Translations under genes and position numbers: made by a program
Shown: piece by piece, positions 41,201 to 49,280 of the stretch
How the letters are laid out: each line of letters starts with the position of its first letter
Position numbering within the stretch: the stretch's first letter is position 1
Notes under the pieces: generated by a model
The model's input: only the letters and a program-made list of their open reading frames with translations
What the model was told of the DNA's origin: nothing
The model's database searches: none
Assembly (NCBI GenBank): GCA_934444645.1
Contig: CAKSCV010000008.1
Location: forward strand, 42,341-106,340
DNA: 64,000 nt
Reading direction: 5' to 3'
Source: an uncultured Eubacteriales bacterium
GTDB lineage: Bacteria; Bacillota; Clostridia; Oscillospirales; CAG-382

Positions 41201-42580
41201 GTTGCGGTTATCGGCATACCAGCAGAACGCCTGGAAATCCACGCCATGCTCGGTCAAAAACTTGATTTCCCAATCGGCGGTTTCGGCAGAGCCTTCGTCG
41301 TAATAACCGAGCACCGGCCGCACCTCATCATACGGCGTGACGCACGACCACCCATGGTTGGAGGTATACGCCCACAGCGAGCAGACATTCATGCCGACGA
41401 TGTTGTTTTTCGAATCGTTCGGGATCACCGGTTCGGGAACATAATCTGCCTCATCCACCATGGCGGCAAGGCGGATATCGTCAAAGCGGAAGCCGCTCTG
41501 AAAGCCGGTAAAGCAAATGCCGTCCACGCCGTCGGTCACCATCTTTAACGGTACCTCAGCCATCTTTCTGCCGTTGAGCTTGATAAGGGCACGGCTTTTG
41601 TCAAAATCGATTTCCGCGCGAACCCGATACCAAAAGTTGTCAAGCATGGAAGCATACACCGTTTGGTCGTTGCAGCGAAATTCCCCGTTTTGCATACTGA
41701 AGGAAAGCACAGCCGTTTGTCCTGTCGACAGATCGACAAGGTTTCTCGAACCGGCACCGGAAAGAAAGCAGAAATCGAAGGCCTGCTTGCCGCTTGTACG
41801 GGAAAAGCTTTTTTTCATAAACATGCCGCCTGCGGCATAGCCGACCGTGTTCTGCACGTAGGCATTCGCCGGGTTGCTCGATTCCCAACCGTAGGGAATC
41901 TGCTTAGCCGAACCGGTATAATAGGTAAAATCGTCATGGAGCGTGTAGTTTGCCACCAGTTTTAAGCCGCTCGGAACAAGGGTCAAGGTATCCTCGGGCG
42001 TGGTGGTAAAAGCGAAGCGCCGGATATTATCCGACAAAAGCTCGCTGTCGCCGCAATCGGTATCGGCAATGACGGTGTTTGCCCGACCGGTTTCAAAATC
42101 GAGCGTAACAAGAACATGAATGCGTGCCGCGGTATCCTGCGGCGTAAAAATTTTGCGGCGTCCGTTCGTTTCCGAAAGATAAAACGCACCGTCGTCGGTT
42201 TCGAGCTGATAGGTAACATTGCCGTCCGCATCGGTAAGTATCAGCTTCAGCCCGTCAAAGCCTTCGCGGAATACAAGCGAGGTCTCAAGCGTTGCAACGC
42301 CCTCCTCCATCAGATTCAAGTCGCGGTAAAGAGAGCTTCCGCGCAGCGTGCTTGTATCTTTTAACGTATCGTAGCCGCCGTGAATGGTGGTGCGCAGCAA
42401 GCCGCCGCGGTTGTCAAGCGTCCAACCGGCTTGGATGCCTTCGTGCGAACCGGCATAGGTCGAATTGTAGCTTAACGTATACGGCTCATAGGCGGCAGAG
42501 GCTGCCGCAGCGCTCATGGCGGCAAGAAGTGCGGCAAGGACGGTTCCGCACAGCATTTTGAATCGTTTTGGTATATTCAT
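38297..42580 (-). CDS. Large secreted GH99-like (WbsX-type) multidomain protein
   Basis: 1427 residues with a signal peptide ending near residue 29. Residues 30-395 hold two lamin-G/concanavalin-like beta modules. Residues 398-730 are a GH99-like/WbsX TIM barrel: VLGYYDEGS, GVDFQAFCWYADN, YCIIWEAANG, VLLVFGINHF and WNEYGEGTY, the last with probable catalytic acids. Residues 800-1000 are beta modules with a copper-amine-oxidase-N-like segment. The C-terminus has CBM-like jelly-rolls (about 1090-1370). No LPXTG or S-layer domain is seen. GH99-type enzymes act on alpha-mannosides, but the substrate here is unknown. Confidence 0.85.
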   Translation of the reverse strand: MNIPKRFKMLCGTVLAALLAAMSAAAASAAYEPYTLSYNSTYAGSHEGIQAGWTLDNRGGLLRTTIHGGYDTLKDTSTLRGSSLYRDLNLMEEGVATLETSLVFREGFDGLKLILTDADGNVTYQLETDDGAFYLSETNGRRKIFTPQDTAARIHVLVTLDFETGRANTVIADTDCGDSELLSDNIRRFAFTTTPEDTLTLVPSGLKLVANYTLHDDFTYYTGSAKQIPYGWESSNPANAYVQNTVGYAAGGMFMKKSFSRTSGKQAFDFCFLSGAGSRNLVDLSTGQTAVLSFSMQNGEFRCNDQTVYASMLDNFWYRVRAEIDFDKSRALIKLNGRKMAEVPLKMVTDGVDGICFTGFQSGFRFDDIRLAAMVDEADYVPEPVIPNDSKNNIVGMNVCSLWAYTSNHGWSCVTPYDEVRPVLGYYDEGSAETADWEIKFLTEHGVDFQAFCWYADNRNAPLKTTRNSIHLHDGFMNARYSDKMKYCIIWEAANGAHPENSNAFRSYFVPFWIENYFKDDRYMVIDNKPVLLVFGINHFINDMGSNAACKAELDYLRNEVKKLGFDDLIILASNAWDSKSLADAGLDGCYAYNWGTSGYDVEYSIGRITSCAAVGATYTVPTISTGFNSLPWHGKRYPNMSVSDYERGLMWVRDTYFETYPKKDWQKRFMMLSTWNEYGEGTYIMPAEKLNGFGYLDTIRKVFTDDDAVHNDVIPTENQLSRITKNYPQHVRLLRRLDREKNNPEETLLALQTVSFDNPLLYTVSGATGVSYDGGISGIASSGSASYMTYIESRDTVGLNFEPLNALRITMSVSEDTEVNVYYTTTVNRGYDNKRKLTFTATAGGMKTYILETGSDKGILDKIRIFPADHTGVRFSVCSLEGLGASKLFSDGKELTSAVLPVIRDGNIYYPFDPSIAEGYILNLHFEWDYASKTLTFYGDDGRSIAYTVGSDKAVTQLGTVSLPCEVFTVDGLPMLYMPSFCEALGFDCHMENNYFYIYTQNYEDNSYLFTRPENEWDFTHGHTLGWTMNATYYNTGDSLYVKATDNDTRMNSGKIAINSTAYSEVEVCLSFNSKRSGTEYLQCFFITENDSTWTESKSVRLLYESKSTNGAFKTYRLRMTDCLLWKDTITEIRIDPFNATDSEGYIKYIRLIPSGKKPDEAVSFTGLAADAEDGECPFYSDNAEVTIVPDPTDASNHVFRVVPTSAGTYTHFVYDIVYEPGASYTVSFDVMAGSLAGGDTETQKETYIHVDPRYDDPKQYPNERNNYDHVQNPTSPASYSNSGQWRHTERTFTVPQYSFIRTMDLLWIYANPVDERALEFYVDNVVITKNTQKSLSVDYASADTSGTVTVTGSTGQALPAGTTLIAALYDTDGRFLTLGMPEVSSTGSYSIRFDNMTSAKTVKVYLWSGFRTLRPRSAEVTKNIG

Positions 42581-42746
42581 GGCAAGCTTCCTTTCCGATG
42601 CTGTATGCCTGTATAACCTCCGGCATACATGAATGCTTTATTATAGCATAAAGTTGTTTCTTTTGCATGAATTTCTTTGTGCGAAACGCACATTTGTAAA
42701 CTCCGACAAAAAAAGCGCAAAAACTTGTGCAATATGCAAAACCACT
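42581..42746. other. Promoter region of the GH99-like gene
   Basis: A TATAAT lies on the minus strand near 42639-42644, but the matching -35 is weak. Nothing else is recognised. Confidence 0.45.
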
Positions 42747-42789
42747 AAAAAAACAGCCGCGACAGGTTGGTTTCCTGCCGCGGCACTGT
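42747..42789 (-). terminator. Terminator after vanZ-like gene
   Basis: Stem CAGTGCCGCGGCAGG / CCTGTCGCGGCTG with seven T on the minus strand. Confidence 0.88.
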
Positions 42790-43412
42790 TATGAGATCGT
42801 TTTGGCATTTTCCCGCTTGGGACGTTTGCGCAAGCTCTTGCGCAATAACAACAGCAAAAACGCAAGGAGCACGCCGGTAAGCGCACCGGCACTGTCCAAG
42901 CAGACATCCGAAAGCTGTGCGCCGCGTCCCGGCACAAACAGCTGATGAAATTCGTCGCAGACCGCGCAGAAGATGCAAAACAGCCAAGCCGACGCATAAA
43001 CGCGGATGTGCGGTCTTCCGTAATACGAACGGAGGGTGCATACCGCCAAAAAGCCTAAACCGCAAAACATGAAGAAATGCGCCGTTTTGCGGACAAAGGA
43101 TTTGAAAAACACGGGAGCAATGCCGAACCAATCCCGGTTGGGAACCGGGTCATACGTATCGCTGTTGGAGCTGTTCGCAAATGTCTGGGCGGCGTCCGAC
43201 TCATCGGCTTTGCCGGATGCGTCCGGCAGTGCGGACTCCTCCGTATGCTCGCCCGGCTCGAGAAAATTCAAGATCAATCGGGTAAACGCATCGCTGAAGA
43301 CGGTCGATTTGGTGGCATCCTGCGCCGAAAGAAGAAAAATCAGAACCAGCCACAAGGCCGTCAACAGGGCAAAAAATCTTGTTCTTCGTTCTGCCGTGCG
43401 CACTTTTGTCAC
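42789..43412 (-). CDS. VanZ-family membrane protein
   Basis: 207 residues. First helix 10-28 (LLTALWLVLIFLLSAQ), then an extended loop of about 70 residues rich in Ser/Asp, then RKTAHFFMFCGLGFL and DEFHQLFVPGRGAQLSDV, the VanZ signature pair. VanZ relatives affect glycopeptide or lipoglycopeptide sensitivity, but most have no resistance role. A GTG at 43412 is used; one at 43403 fits the ribosome site about as well. No van genes are nearby. Confidence 0.9.
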   Translation of the reverse strand: MTKVRTAERRTRFFALLTALWLVLIFLLSAQDATKSTVFSDAFTRLILNFLEPGEHTEESALPDASGKADESDAAQTFANSSNSDTYDPVPNRDWFGIAPVFFKSFVRKTAHFFMFCGLGFLAVCTLRSYYGRPHIRVYASAWLFCIFCAVCDEFHQLFVPGRGAQLSDVCLDSAGALTGVLLAFLLLLLRKSLRKRPKRENAKTIS

Positions 43413-43445
43413 CTCTCCTTCGCTGCTTTTTCCGTTTTTGCACGT

Positions 43446-44792
43446 TTACCGAACCGCAAGGCCCTTTGTTTCGATTACATCCACAACTTTTTTGGCAAGT
43501 GCCTCGCAAAGGTTCTCGCCCATGGCCTCCACCATCACGCGCACTACCGGCTCCGTGCCGCTCTTGCGCAAAAGGATGCGGCCGTTGTCGCCAAGCTGCT
43601 CCTTGGCAAACGCAAGGGCATTTTGCACATCCGGGTCGTTCACCACGGCGTCCTTATCCTCCACGCGCACGTTTTTCACAAGCTGCGGATAGCGCGTAAA
43701 GCCCTCGCAGAGCTTGGAAGCCGGAAGCTTGCTTTCGATGAAGACCTCCATAATTTTAAGTGCCGTGATAAGGCCATCGCCGGTGGTGGCATATTTCGAG
43801 AAGATGATATGCCCGGATTCCTCGCCGCCGAGGCACAAGCCCTTGTTCTGCATGGCTTCGTAGACATATTTATCGCCCACATCGGTCTTGACATAGGAAA
43901 TGCCTTTTTCGTCAAGTGCCTTGAAAAGACCTAAGTTGGACATGACCGTCGCGGCGATGGTGTTCTCGGCAAGCTCGCCCTTTTGCTTCATATGGCAGCC
44001 GCACAGGTACAGAATATGGTCGCCGGTCAGCACGTTTCCGTTTTCATCGACGGCAAGGCAGCGGTCGGCGTCGCCGTCAAAAGCAAAGCCGATGTCAAGG
44101 CTCTCGCGCTTGACAAGCTCGCAAAGCCCCTCGATGTGCGTTGAGCCGCAGTTGTTGTTGATGTTGAAGCCGGTCGGCGTGTTGTTGATAACAAAGGTAT
44201 GTGCGCCGAGCGCATCAAAAATGCTTTTGGCAAGCATCCAGGTGCTGCCGTTGGAGCAGTCAAGCCCGACCCGAAGGCCTTTATAGGAATATTTTGCAAG
44301 CGAGATGATGTAGCCGGTATAGCGGTTGCGGCCGACAGCATAATCAACCGTGCAGCCGATGTTTTCGCCGGTAGCAAACGGAATCTCGCCGATAATGCCG
44401 TCGAGGTATGCCTCGATATCGGCAATGATGGATTCGCTCATCTTTTCGCCGCGGCTGTTGATAAGCTTAATGCCGTTGTCGTTATAGGGGTTGTGGCTGG
44501 CAGAAATCATGATGCCGCAGTCGAAATCCTCGGTACGCACGACATACGAAACCGAAGGCGTGGTGGTAACGTGCAGCAAATAGGCGTCCGCGCCGCTTGC
44601 CACAAGACCGGCAACAAGTGCATATTCGAACATATAGCTCGAACGTCTGGTATCCTTGCCGATAACGATCTTACACTTATGTTCCTTGCCGTAGTACCAG
44701 CCGAGATACCGGCCGACCTTATAGGCATGTTCGACATTCAAGGTAATGTTGGCTTCTCCGCGGAAGCCGTCTGTACCGAAATATTTTCCCAT
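43446..44792 (-). CDS. glmM: Phosphoglucosamine mutase
   Basis: 448 residues from the ATG at 44792 (GGAG seven bases upstream; the ATG two codons earlier is too close). It interconverts glucosamine-6-phosphate and glucosamine-1-phosphate. Motifs: GKYFGTDGFRG, the phosphoserine loop ISASHNPYNDNG, metal loop DGDADR and sugar loop GEESGH, with RKSGTEPVVRVM as phosphate-binding loop. It follows glmS by about 100 bases in the hexosamine operon. Confidence 0.97.
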   Translation of the reverse strand: MGKYFGTDGFRGEANITLNVEHAYKVGRYLGWYYGKEHKCKIVIGKDTRRSSYMFEYALVAGLVASGADAYLLHVTTTPSVSYVVRTEDFDCGIMISASHNPYNDNGIKLINSRGEKMSESIIADIEAYLDGIIGEIPFATGENIGCTVDYAVGRNRYTGYIISLAKYSYKGLRVGLDCSNGSTWMLAKSIFDALGAHTFVINNTPTGFNINNNCGSTHIEGLCELVKRESLDIGFAFDGDADRCLAVDENGNVLTGDHILYLCGCHMKQKGELAENTIAATVMSNLGLFKALDEKGISYVKTDVGDKYVYEAMQNKGLCLGGEESGHIIFSKYATTGDGLITALKIMEVFIESKLPASKLCEGFTRYPQLVKNVRVEDKDAVVNDPDVQNALAFAKEQLGDNGRILLRKSGTEPVVRVMVEAMGENLCEALAKKVVDVIETKGLAVR

Positions 44793-44894
44793 ATCCATTC
44801 TCCATTATTTACGTTCATTCATATTGTACGCAAGAAGCCTTTCAGGTATTCCTGCGGAAGAAGCCGCATAAAGCGCGGCTCCTTCGGCTGTTTT

Positions 44895-46730
44895 TCACTC
44901 GACCGTGACCGATTTTGCAAGGTTGCGCGGTTTATCCACGTCGCAGCCAAGCATACGCGCGGTGTAATAGGCGATAAGCTGCGAGAGGGTTGCCGTCGGC
45001 AAGGGCATGAACAGCTCGTCAAGCGTCGGCACGCGCAGAATATCGTCCGCGATGTTTTCCGGAACAACGGCGTTTTCATCGCATAAGAGTATCACTCTTG
45101 CGCCGCGCGCGCGTACTTCTTTAATGTTGCTTAACATTTTCTCGTAAAGCCCTGCATAATTTGCAAGCGCAAACACCGGCGTTCCGTCGGTGACAAGCGA
45201 AATGGTGCCGTGCTTGAGTTCTCCTGCCGCATAGGCCTCGCAGTGAATATACGAAATCTCCTTTAATTTGAGTGCCGATTCCATGCTGAGCGCATAGTCC
45301 GCACCGCGTCCGATAAAGAAAATATCGTTGTTCTCCTTATATTTCTTTGCAATTGCCGCGCACGCCTTTTCACTGTCGAGCGCCTTTTGAATCATCTTGG
45401 GTGCCGTGTCGAGAAGCTCCGCCGTATATGCCTTGGTTTTCTGCCCGTCAAGCTTGCCGCAGGCATAAGCAAGCCGCAGTGCAAACAGATACATCACGGC
45501 AAGCTGGACGGTATACGCCTTAGTGCTTGCCACGGCGATTTCCGGACCTGCCCAGGTGTAGATGACACTGTCTGCCTCTCTTGCAATCGAAGAACCGGCG
45601 ACATTGACAATGGCAAGCGTATATACGCCGCGCTCCTTGGCAAGGCGCAGAGCCGCAAGCGTATCTGCCGTTTCGCCTGACTGGGAAACGATAATCACAA
45701 GGTCATTTTTTCCGAGGATCGGGTCTTTATACCGGAACTCCGACGCGATTTCCACATTTACCGGCACACGTGCCAGCTTTTCGACGGCATATTTTCCGAT
45801 AAGACCGGCGTGCATAGCTGTTCCGCAGGCAACAACATGGATGTTTTCGAAGGACGCGAGGCGTTGGTCGGTCAGCTCCGGAATACCGAAATCCGGCATC
45901 CCGTTTTTGACGCGCGGACGAACCGTTTTGATAAGCGCATCCGGCTCCTCATGGATCTCCTTCATCATGAAATGCTCATAGCCGCCCTTTTCAGCCGCTT
46001 CAACATTCCAATCCGCCGTTTCGAGCTTTTTCTCGACCGTTTTTCCGTCGCGTGAGAGAACTGTCACGGCTTTTGCCGTGATAACAGCCACTTCGCCCTC
46101 ATCGATACGAAAATAACGATTGGTATACTTCAGAACAGCCGGGATATCCGACGCAATGAAATTGCCGTTATCGGATACTGCGACAATCAAGGGATTATCC
46201 TTGCGCGTGGCATAGATTGTATCCGGATGCCCCGCAAAAACAGCCCCGATGGCATAAGAACCGCTGAGATGTGCGATAGCCTTCTGCATGGCAGCTGTCG
46301 GGTCGCTTGTCTCGACAAAGTAATAATCAATGAGCTTTGCTGCGATTTCCGTATCGGTCTCCGACACGAAATCATAGCTTTTTCCGACAAGAAAATCCTT
46401 GATTTCATGATAGTTCTCGATGATGCCGTTATGCACGATATACACGCGCGGCGTACCGTGCGGATGCGCGTTGACATCGCTCGGCTCACCGTGAGTCGCC
46501 CAGCGCGTATGGCCGATGCCGCAATGCCCTTCGAGTTTGTCAGCAAGATGGTTTAGCTTGTCGCGAAGGAGCGCGAGACGCCCTTTGGATTTGACGACCT
46601 TCAAGGTATTATTCGTGTCAAAAACCGCAATACCTGCCGAGTCATAGCCGCGGTATTCGAGAGATTCGAGTCCTTCCAAAAGTCTGGGGACGGCGTTTGC
46701 GCCGCCCGTATAGCCGATAATTCCACACAT
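44895..46730 (-). CDS. glmS: Glutamine-fructose-6-phosphate aminotransferase
   Basis: 611 residues, usual GlmS length. The ATG at 46730 exposes the catalytic Cys2 (MCGIIGYTGG), which settles the start. The N-terminal class II glutaminase is followed by two SIS domains with SQSGETADTLAAL and the C-terminal KSVTVE. It makes glucosamine-6-phosphate from fructose-6-phosphate and glutamine, the first step to UDP-GlcNAc. Control is by the glmS ribozyme upstream. Confidence 0.98.
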   Translation of the reverse strand: MCGIIGYTGGANAVPRLLEGLESLEYRGYDSAGIAVFDTNNTLKVVKSKGRLALLRDKLNHLADKLEGHCGIGHTRWATHGEPSDVNAHPHGTPRVYIVHNGIIENYHEIKDFLVGKSYDFVSETDTEIAAKLIDYYFVETSDPTAAMQKAIAHLSGSYAIGAVFAGHPDTIYATRKDNPLIVAVSDNGNFIASDIPAVLKYTNRYFRIDEGEVAVITAKAVTVLSRDGKTVEKKLETADWNVEAAEKGGYEHFMMKEIHEEPDALIKTVRPRVKNGMPDFGIPELTDQRLASFENIHVVACGTAMHAGLIGKYAVEKLARVPVNVEIASEFRYKDPILGKNDLVIIVSQSGETADTLAALRLAKERGVYTLAIVNVAGSSIAREADSVIYTWAGPEIAVASTKAYTVQLAVMYLFALRLAYACGKLDGQKTKAYTAELLDTAPKMIQKALDSEKACAAIAKKYKENNDIFFIGRGADYALSMESALKLKEISYIHCEAYAAGELKHGTISLVTDGTPVFALANYAGLYEKMLSNIKEVRARGARVILLCDENAVVPENIADDILRVPTLDELFMPLPTATLSQLIAYYTARMLGCDVDKPRNLAKSVTVE

Positions 46731-46824
46731 AATAAATAGTCTCCGTTTCACAAAATTTGCTTTTGTTCCGGTGGGACAAAGCCGGAATTGTCAGCTGAAA
46801 ATTGAATTGTTAAGGTTCAGTTTC

Positions 46825-46990
46825 TCCGTGAATCCATTTTTGTACGGTTTTTCTTTCAAAAAACGCTTTGTATGGATTCTTTCGACAGGAGACTGCCGAA
46901 GAAATATCCGCCGAAAATTTCGATAATTTCTTTCCTCGTCGCCGCACAGAAAAAATTCCGTTGCCTGTGCGGTCTGGCGCTAAAACAGGG
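46825..46990 (-). ncRNA. glmS ribozyme
   Basis: On the minus strand, the cleavage element A-GCGCC, P1 stem CCGCACAG/CTGTGCGG, then GACGAGGAAAG, TTATCGA and TTTCGGCGGAT in order, followed by a P3-like stem TTCTTCGGCAG/CTGTCGAAAGAA. Self-cleavage should fall between A46981 and G46980. It lies about 100-250 bases before glmS and after the LbH gene, so cutting separates the two cistrons. Confidence 0.93.
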
Positions 46991-47169
46991 TTCGGCAAAG
47001 GGCTTCCCTTGCTGCTTGCCAAGAGCCGGCAAGACTGTCTTTTCATTACAATGCAAATACGACTGCCGCGAAACAGCGGTCGCTTTGCGGTTCCGCTTTT
47101 CCGTGTCCCGTATTCATTATATTCGTTTTTTGGATACAATGTTTCGGCAAAGCGTGCCGTTTCAAAGCC
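46991..47169. other. Leader upstream of the glmS ribozyme
   Basis: About 180 bases between the LbH stop and the ribozyme. A TATAAT occurs on the minus strand near 47115, but no good -35 is present. No gene is seen. Confidence 0.5.
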
Positions 47170-47826
47170 TTACAGCTTAACGACAATGCTCTTTTCCGAT
47201 TTGTAGATACGGTTTTCCGGAACATAGCCGCGAACACGTGAGAGCGGATACACCGTGCAGTTTTTGCCGAGCACCGTACCCGGGCACAAAACGCTGTTGC
47301 AGCCGACCTCGGTTCCGTCGCCGACCATGGCACCGAATTTTTTTAAGCCGGTCTCCACTTTTCCGTCGGTTGTTTTGACCGATACGGGCGTTTTATCGCT
47401 CTTGACGTTGGACGTGATAGCGCCGGCGCCGAGATGGGATTTATAGCCGAGAACCGAATCGCCCACATAGTTGTAGTGCGGAATCTGAACGTTGTCAAAG
47501 ACAATGCTGTTTTTGACCTCGGTGGAATTACCGACCACACAGTTGTTTCCCACAAGCACGCTTCCGCGGATAAAGGCACAATGTCTGACCTCGGTGTTTT
47601 CGCCGATAATGCAGGGTGCGCCGATATAGGCACTCGGGAAAACGGTCGCGCTTTTGGCGATCCAAACGTTCTCGCTCACCATATCGTACTTTTCCGGGTC
47701 AAGCGTTTTGCCGAGCTCAAGAATGAACGCTTTGATTTCACCGAGAATTTCCCACGGATATTCGCTTTTTTCGAGAAGCGGGCGCGCCAGCGTATGAGAC
47801 AAATCGTACAGTTGCTTTGTTTTCAC
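47170..47826 (-). CDS. Left-handed beta-helix acyltransferase-like protein (GlmU C-domain type)
   Basis: 218 residues from a GTG at 47826 with AAAGGAGGAGG upstream. From about residue 45 on it is hexapeptide repeats (VFPSAYIGAPCIIGENTEV, then VLVGNNCVVGNSTEVKNS, GAGAITSNVKSD and GDGTEVGCNSVL). It looks like the GlmU/sugar-nucleotidyltransferase beta-helix without a nucleotidyltransferase domain. First gene of the glmS-glmM operon, so a role in glucosamine-1-phosphate acetylation is plausible but not proven. Confidence 0.78.
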   Translation of the reverse strand: MKTKQLYDLSHTLARPLLEKSEYPWEILGEIKAFILELGKTLDPEKYDMVSENVWIAKSATVFPSAYIGAPCIIGENTEVRHCAFIRGSVLVGNNCVVGNSTEVKNSIVFDNVQIPHYNYVGDSVLGYKSHLGAGAITSNVKSDKTPVSVKTTDGKVETGLKKFGAMVGDGTEVGCNSVLCPGTVLGKNCTVYPLSRVRGYVPENRIYKSEKSIVVKL

Positions 47827-47852
47827 AGAACCTCCTCCTTTCCGAAAAATTG

Positions 47853-47896
47853 AAAAAACGGCAATGCATCAAGCTAAAGCAAGACACATTACCGTT
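47853..47896 (-). terminator. Hairpin terminator in the glm operon leader (or after xpt)
   Basis: On the minus strand AACGGTAATG / CATTGCCGTT with TTTTTT. It lies immediately after the promoter at 47899-47927 and before the LbH gene. It may be an attenuator of the operon or simply the xpt terminator. Confidence 0.7.
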
Positions 47897-47898
47897 TG

Positions 47899-47927
47899 AT
47901 TATAACACAAACACGTGCGTATTTCAA
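47899..47927 (-). promoter_or_regulatory. Probable promoter of the hexosamine operon
   Basis: TTGAAA (47927-47922), 17-bp spacer, TATAAT (47904-47899), minus strand. Confidence 0.7.
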
Positions 47928-48032
47928 GAGCTTTCCGCCGAATTTTCCATAACCGTCAAAAGTCCGGGCCTTTTTCATGTCTCCGATAGAGAAAACGCAC
48001 AAAAAGCGAGGCCGGTTCGGTGCAAAACACGT

Positions 48033-48614
48033 TTATTCGTTTTCTTCGAACTCAATATTGCCATCGTCGTCCATCGAACGGATCACAGCGAGCGATTTGA
48101 GGTTAACGCCCATTTCGCGCAGCTTTTCACCGCCCTTTTGGAAGCCTTTTTCGATGACGATCCCCATGCCTGCCACATTGGCACCGGCCTGTTTTACGAT
48201 ATCGATAAGGCCGAAAGCCGCTTTGCCGTTGGCGAGAAAATCATCGATGATGAGAACATTTTCCTCGGGATGCAGAAATTTCACCGAAACCATGACATCA
48301 TAGGTTTTGCCGTGTGTAAACGAGTGCACCGGTGCGGAAAAGACACTTCCCTCGATATTTTTGGATTTTGCCTTTTTGGCAAACACCACCGGCACGTCAA
48401 AATACTGGGCGGTCACACAGGCAAGGCCGATGCCCGACGCTTCAATGGTCAAAATCTTATCCACCTTAACATCCGAGAACAGGCGTTTGAATTCCTTACC
48501 GATTTCATTGTACAAGGCAATGTCGATCTGATGATTCAAAAAGCTGTCCACCTTTAACACGCCGCCGGGCGCGACATGACCGTCTTTTCGTATTCTGTCT
48601 TCCAAGAGTTTCAT
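48033..48614 (-). CDS. xpt: Xanthine phosphoribosyltransferase
   Basis: 193 residues from the ATG at 48614 (GGAAAGG upstream; a TTG four codons earlier is too close to the ribosome site). It makes XMP from xanthine and PRPP. The PRPP loop ENVLIIDDFLANGKAAFGL and the N-terminal MKLLEDRIRKDG are typical. The leader is only ~40 bases, so the purine riboswitch found on many xpt genes is absent. Confidence 0.97.
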   Translation of the reverse strand: MKLLEDRIRKDGHVAPGGVLKVDSFLNHQIDIALYNEIGKEFKRLFSDVKVDKILTIEASGIGLACVTAQYFDVPVVFAKKAKSKNIEGSVFSAPVHSFTHGKTYDVMVSVKFLHPEENVLIIDDFLANGKAAFGLIDIVKQAGANVAGMGIVIEKGFQKGGEKLREMGVNLKSLAVIRSMDDDGNIEFEENE

Positions 48615-48652
48615 AGATAAATTCAACCTTTCCGGTTTGTGAAGATAGTAGT

Positions 48653-48681
48653 ATTATACTATGCCATGAAGCAAAATGCAA
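48653..48681 (-). promoter_or_regulatory. xpt promoter
   Basis: TTGCAT (48681-48676), 17-bp spacer, TATAAT (48658-48653), minus strand. Confidence 0.78.
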
Positions 48682-48788
48682 GAGATTTTTACAAAAAACG
48701 ACCTTCATTTTGCAAAAAAACGGGTTTCCTTCGGTTTTATCCGCCGAAATCGTCCAAAACGGCTGCCGGAAGAAGTGCGCTCGAACGT

Positions 48789-48856
48789 GCAAAAGGTTGC
48801 CGGTGGCAAATTTTGTGCGTCGGATACCGCCGAAAGGATGCCGCCGAAGGCGGCGG
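48789..48856. repeat. Palindromic segment flanking repeat array A
   Basis: Contains AAAAGGTTGCCGGTGGCAAATTT then TGTGCGTCGGA and CCGCCGAAA. A closely related segment occurs inverted near 50025-50085. GCCGCCGAAGGCGGCGG is a further small palindrome. Confidence 0.6.
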
Positions 48857-49180
48857 AAGGATTTAATTGGATTGCACGAAGTTGCCTGCTATGTGCGCTG
48901 CTTCGAGGTTTGCAAAACCTCGAAGCTTCCTTAAAAAGGTTTTAATTGTTAAGGTGCGAAGCTGCCATTGCGGCGAGCTGAATCGAGGTTTGCAGAACCT
49001 CGATGCTCCCTTACAAAGGTTTTAATTGTTGCGGTGCGAAGCTGCGGCTGCGGTATGCTGATTCGAGGTTTGCAAAACCTCGAAACTCCCTGCAAAGGGG
49101 ACGTTTTTACGTTCTTTTTGCGTCGTGCAAAAAGAACCAAAAAGCACGCCAGAGGTTTGCGAACCTCTGGACTCCGGGGA
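48857..49180 (+). repeat. Repeat array A: three ~80-bp units plus tail
   Basis: Units at 48857-48934, 48935-49014 and 49015-49094. Each contains a TTTAATTG start and the 17-bp palindrome GAGGTTTGCAAAACCTC or a close variant. The tail carries two palindromes, GTTCTTTTTGC/GCAAAAAGAAC (49111-49137) and CCAGAGGTT/AACCTCTGG (49149-49170). Confidence 0.85.
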
Positions 49181-49280
49181 CGATTCAAAGCTCTGCCGGA
49201 AGTAATTTTGCAAAAATTTCCGGCGGCACGTGTCGAAACCGGTTTTGCCCACAAAACGCCGGCGTAAAGGCTTTGAATCG
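49181..49280. repeat. Inverted-repeat-bounded module, copy 1 (100 bp)
   Basis: Perfect 10-bp ends CGATTCAAAG / CTTTGAATCG with inner GCCGG/CCGGC. It directly follows repeat array A. Longer relatives are at 49846-49961 and 63889-64000. Confidence 0.8.

Noticed and set aside
42789..43412. Glycopeptide-resistance locus
   Set aside because: A VanZ-family gene alone, without vanHAX or a two-component system, is common and not evidence of resistance.
46731..47139. Protein-coding ORFs upstream of glmS
   Set aside because: Open frames of 60-112 codons here overlap the glmS ribozyme, lack ribosome sites and have no recognisable sequence.
48614..48681. Purine riboswitch upstream of xpt
   Set aside because: Only about 40 bases lie between the promoter and start, too short for an aptamer, and no conserved purine core is seen.
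48857..49094. CRISPR array
   Set aside because: Spacing is regular, but the whole ~80-bp unit repeats and drifts; there are no unique spacers of even length and no cas genes.
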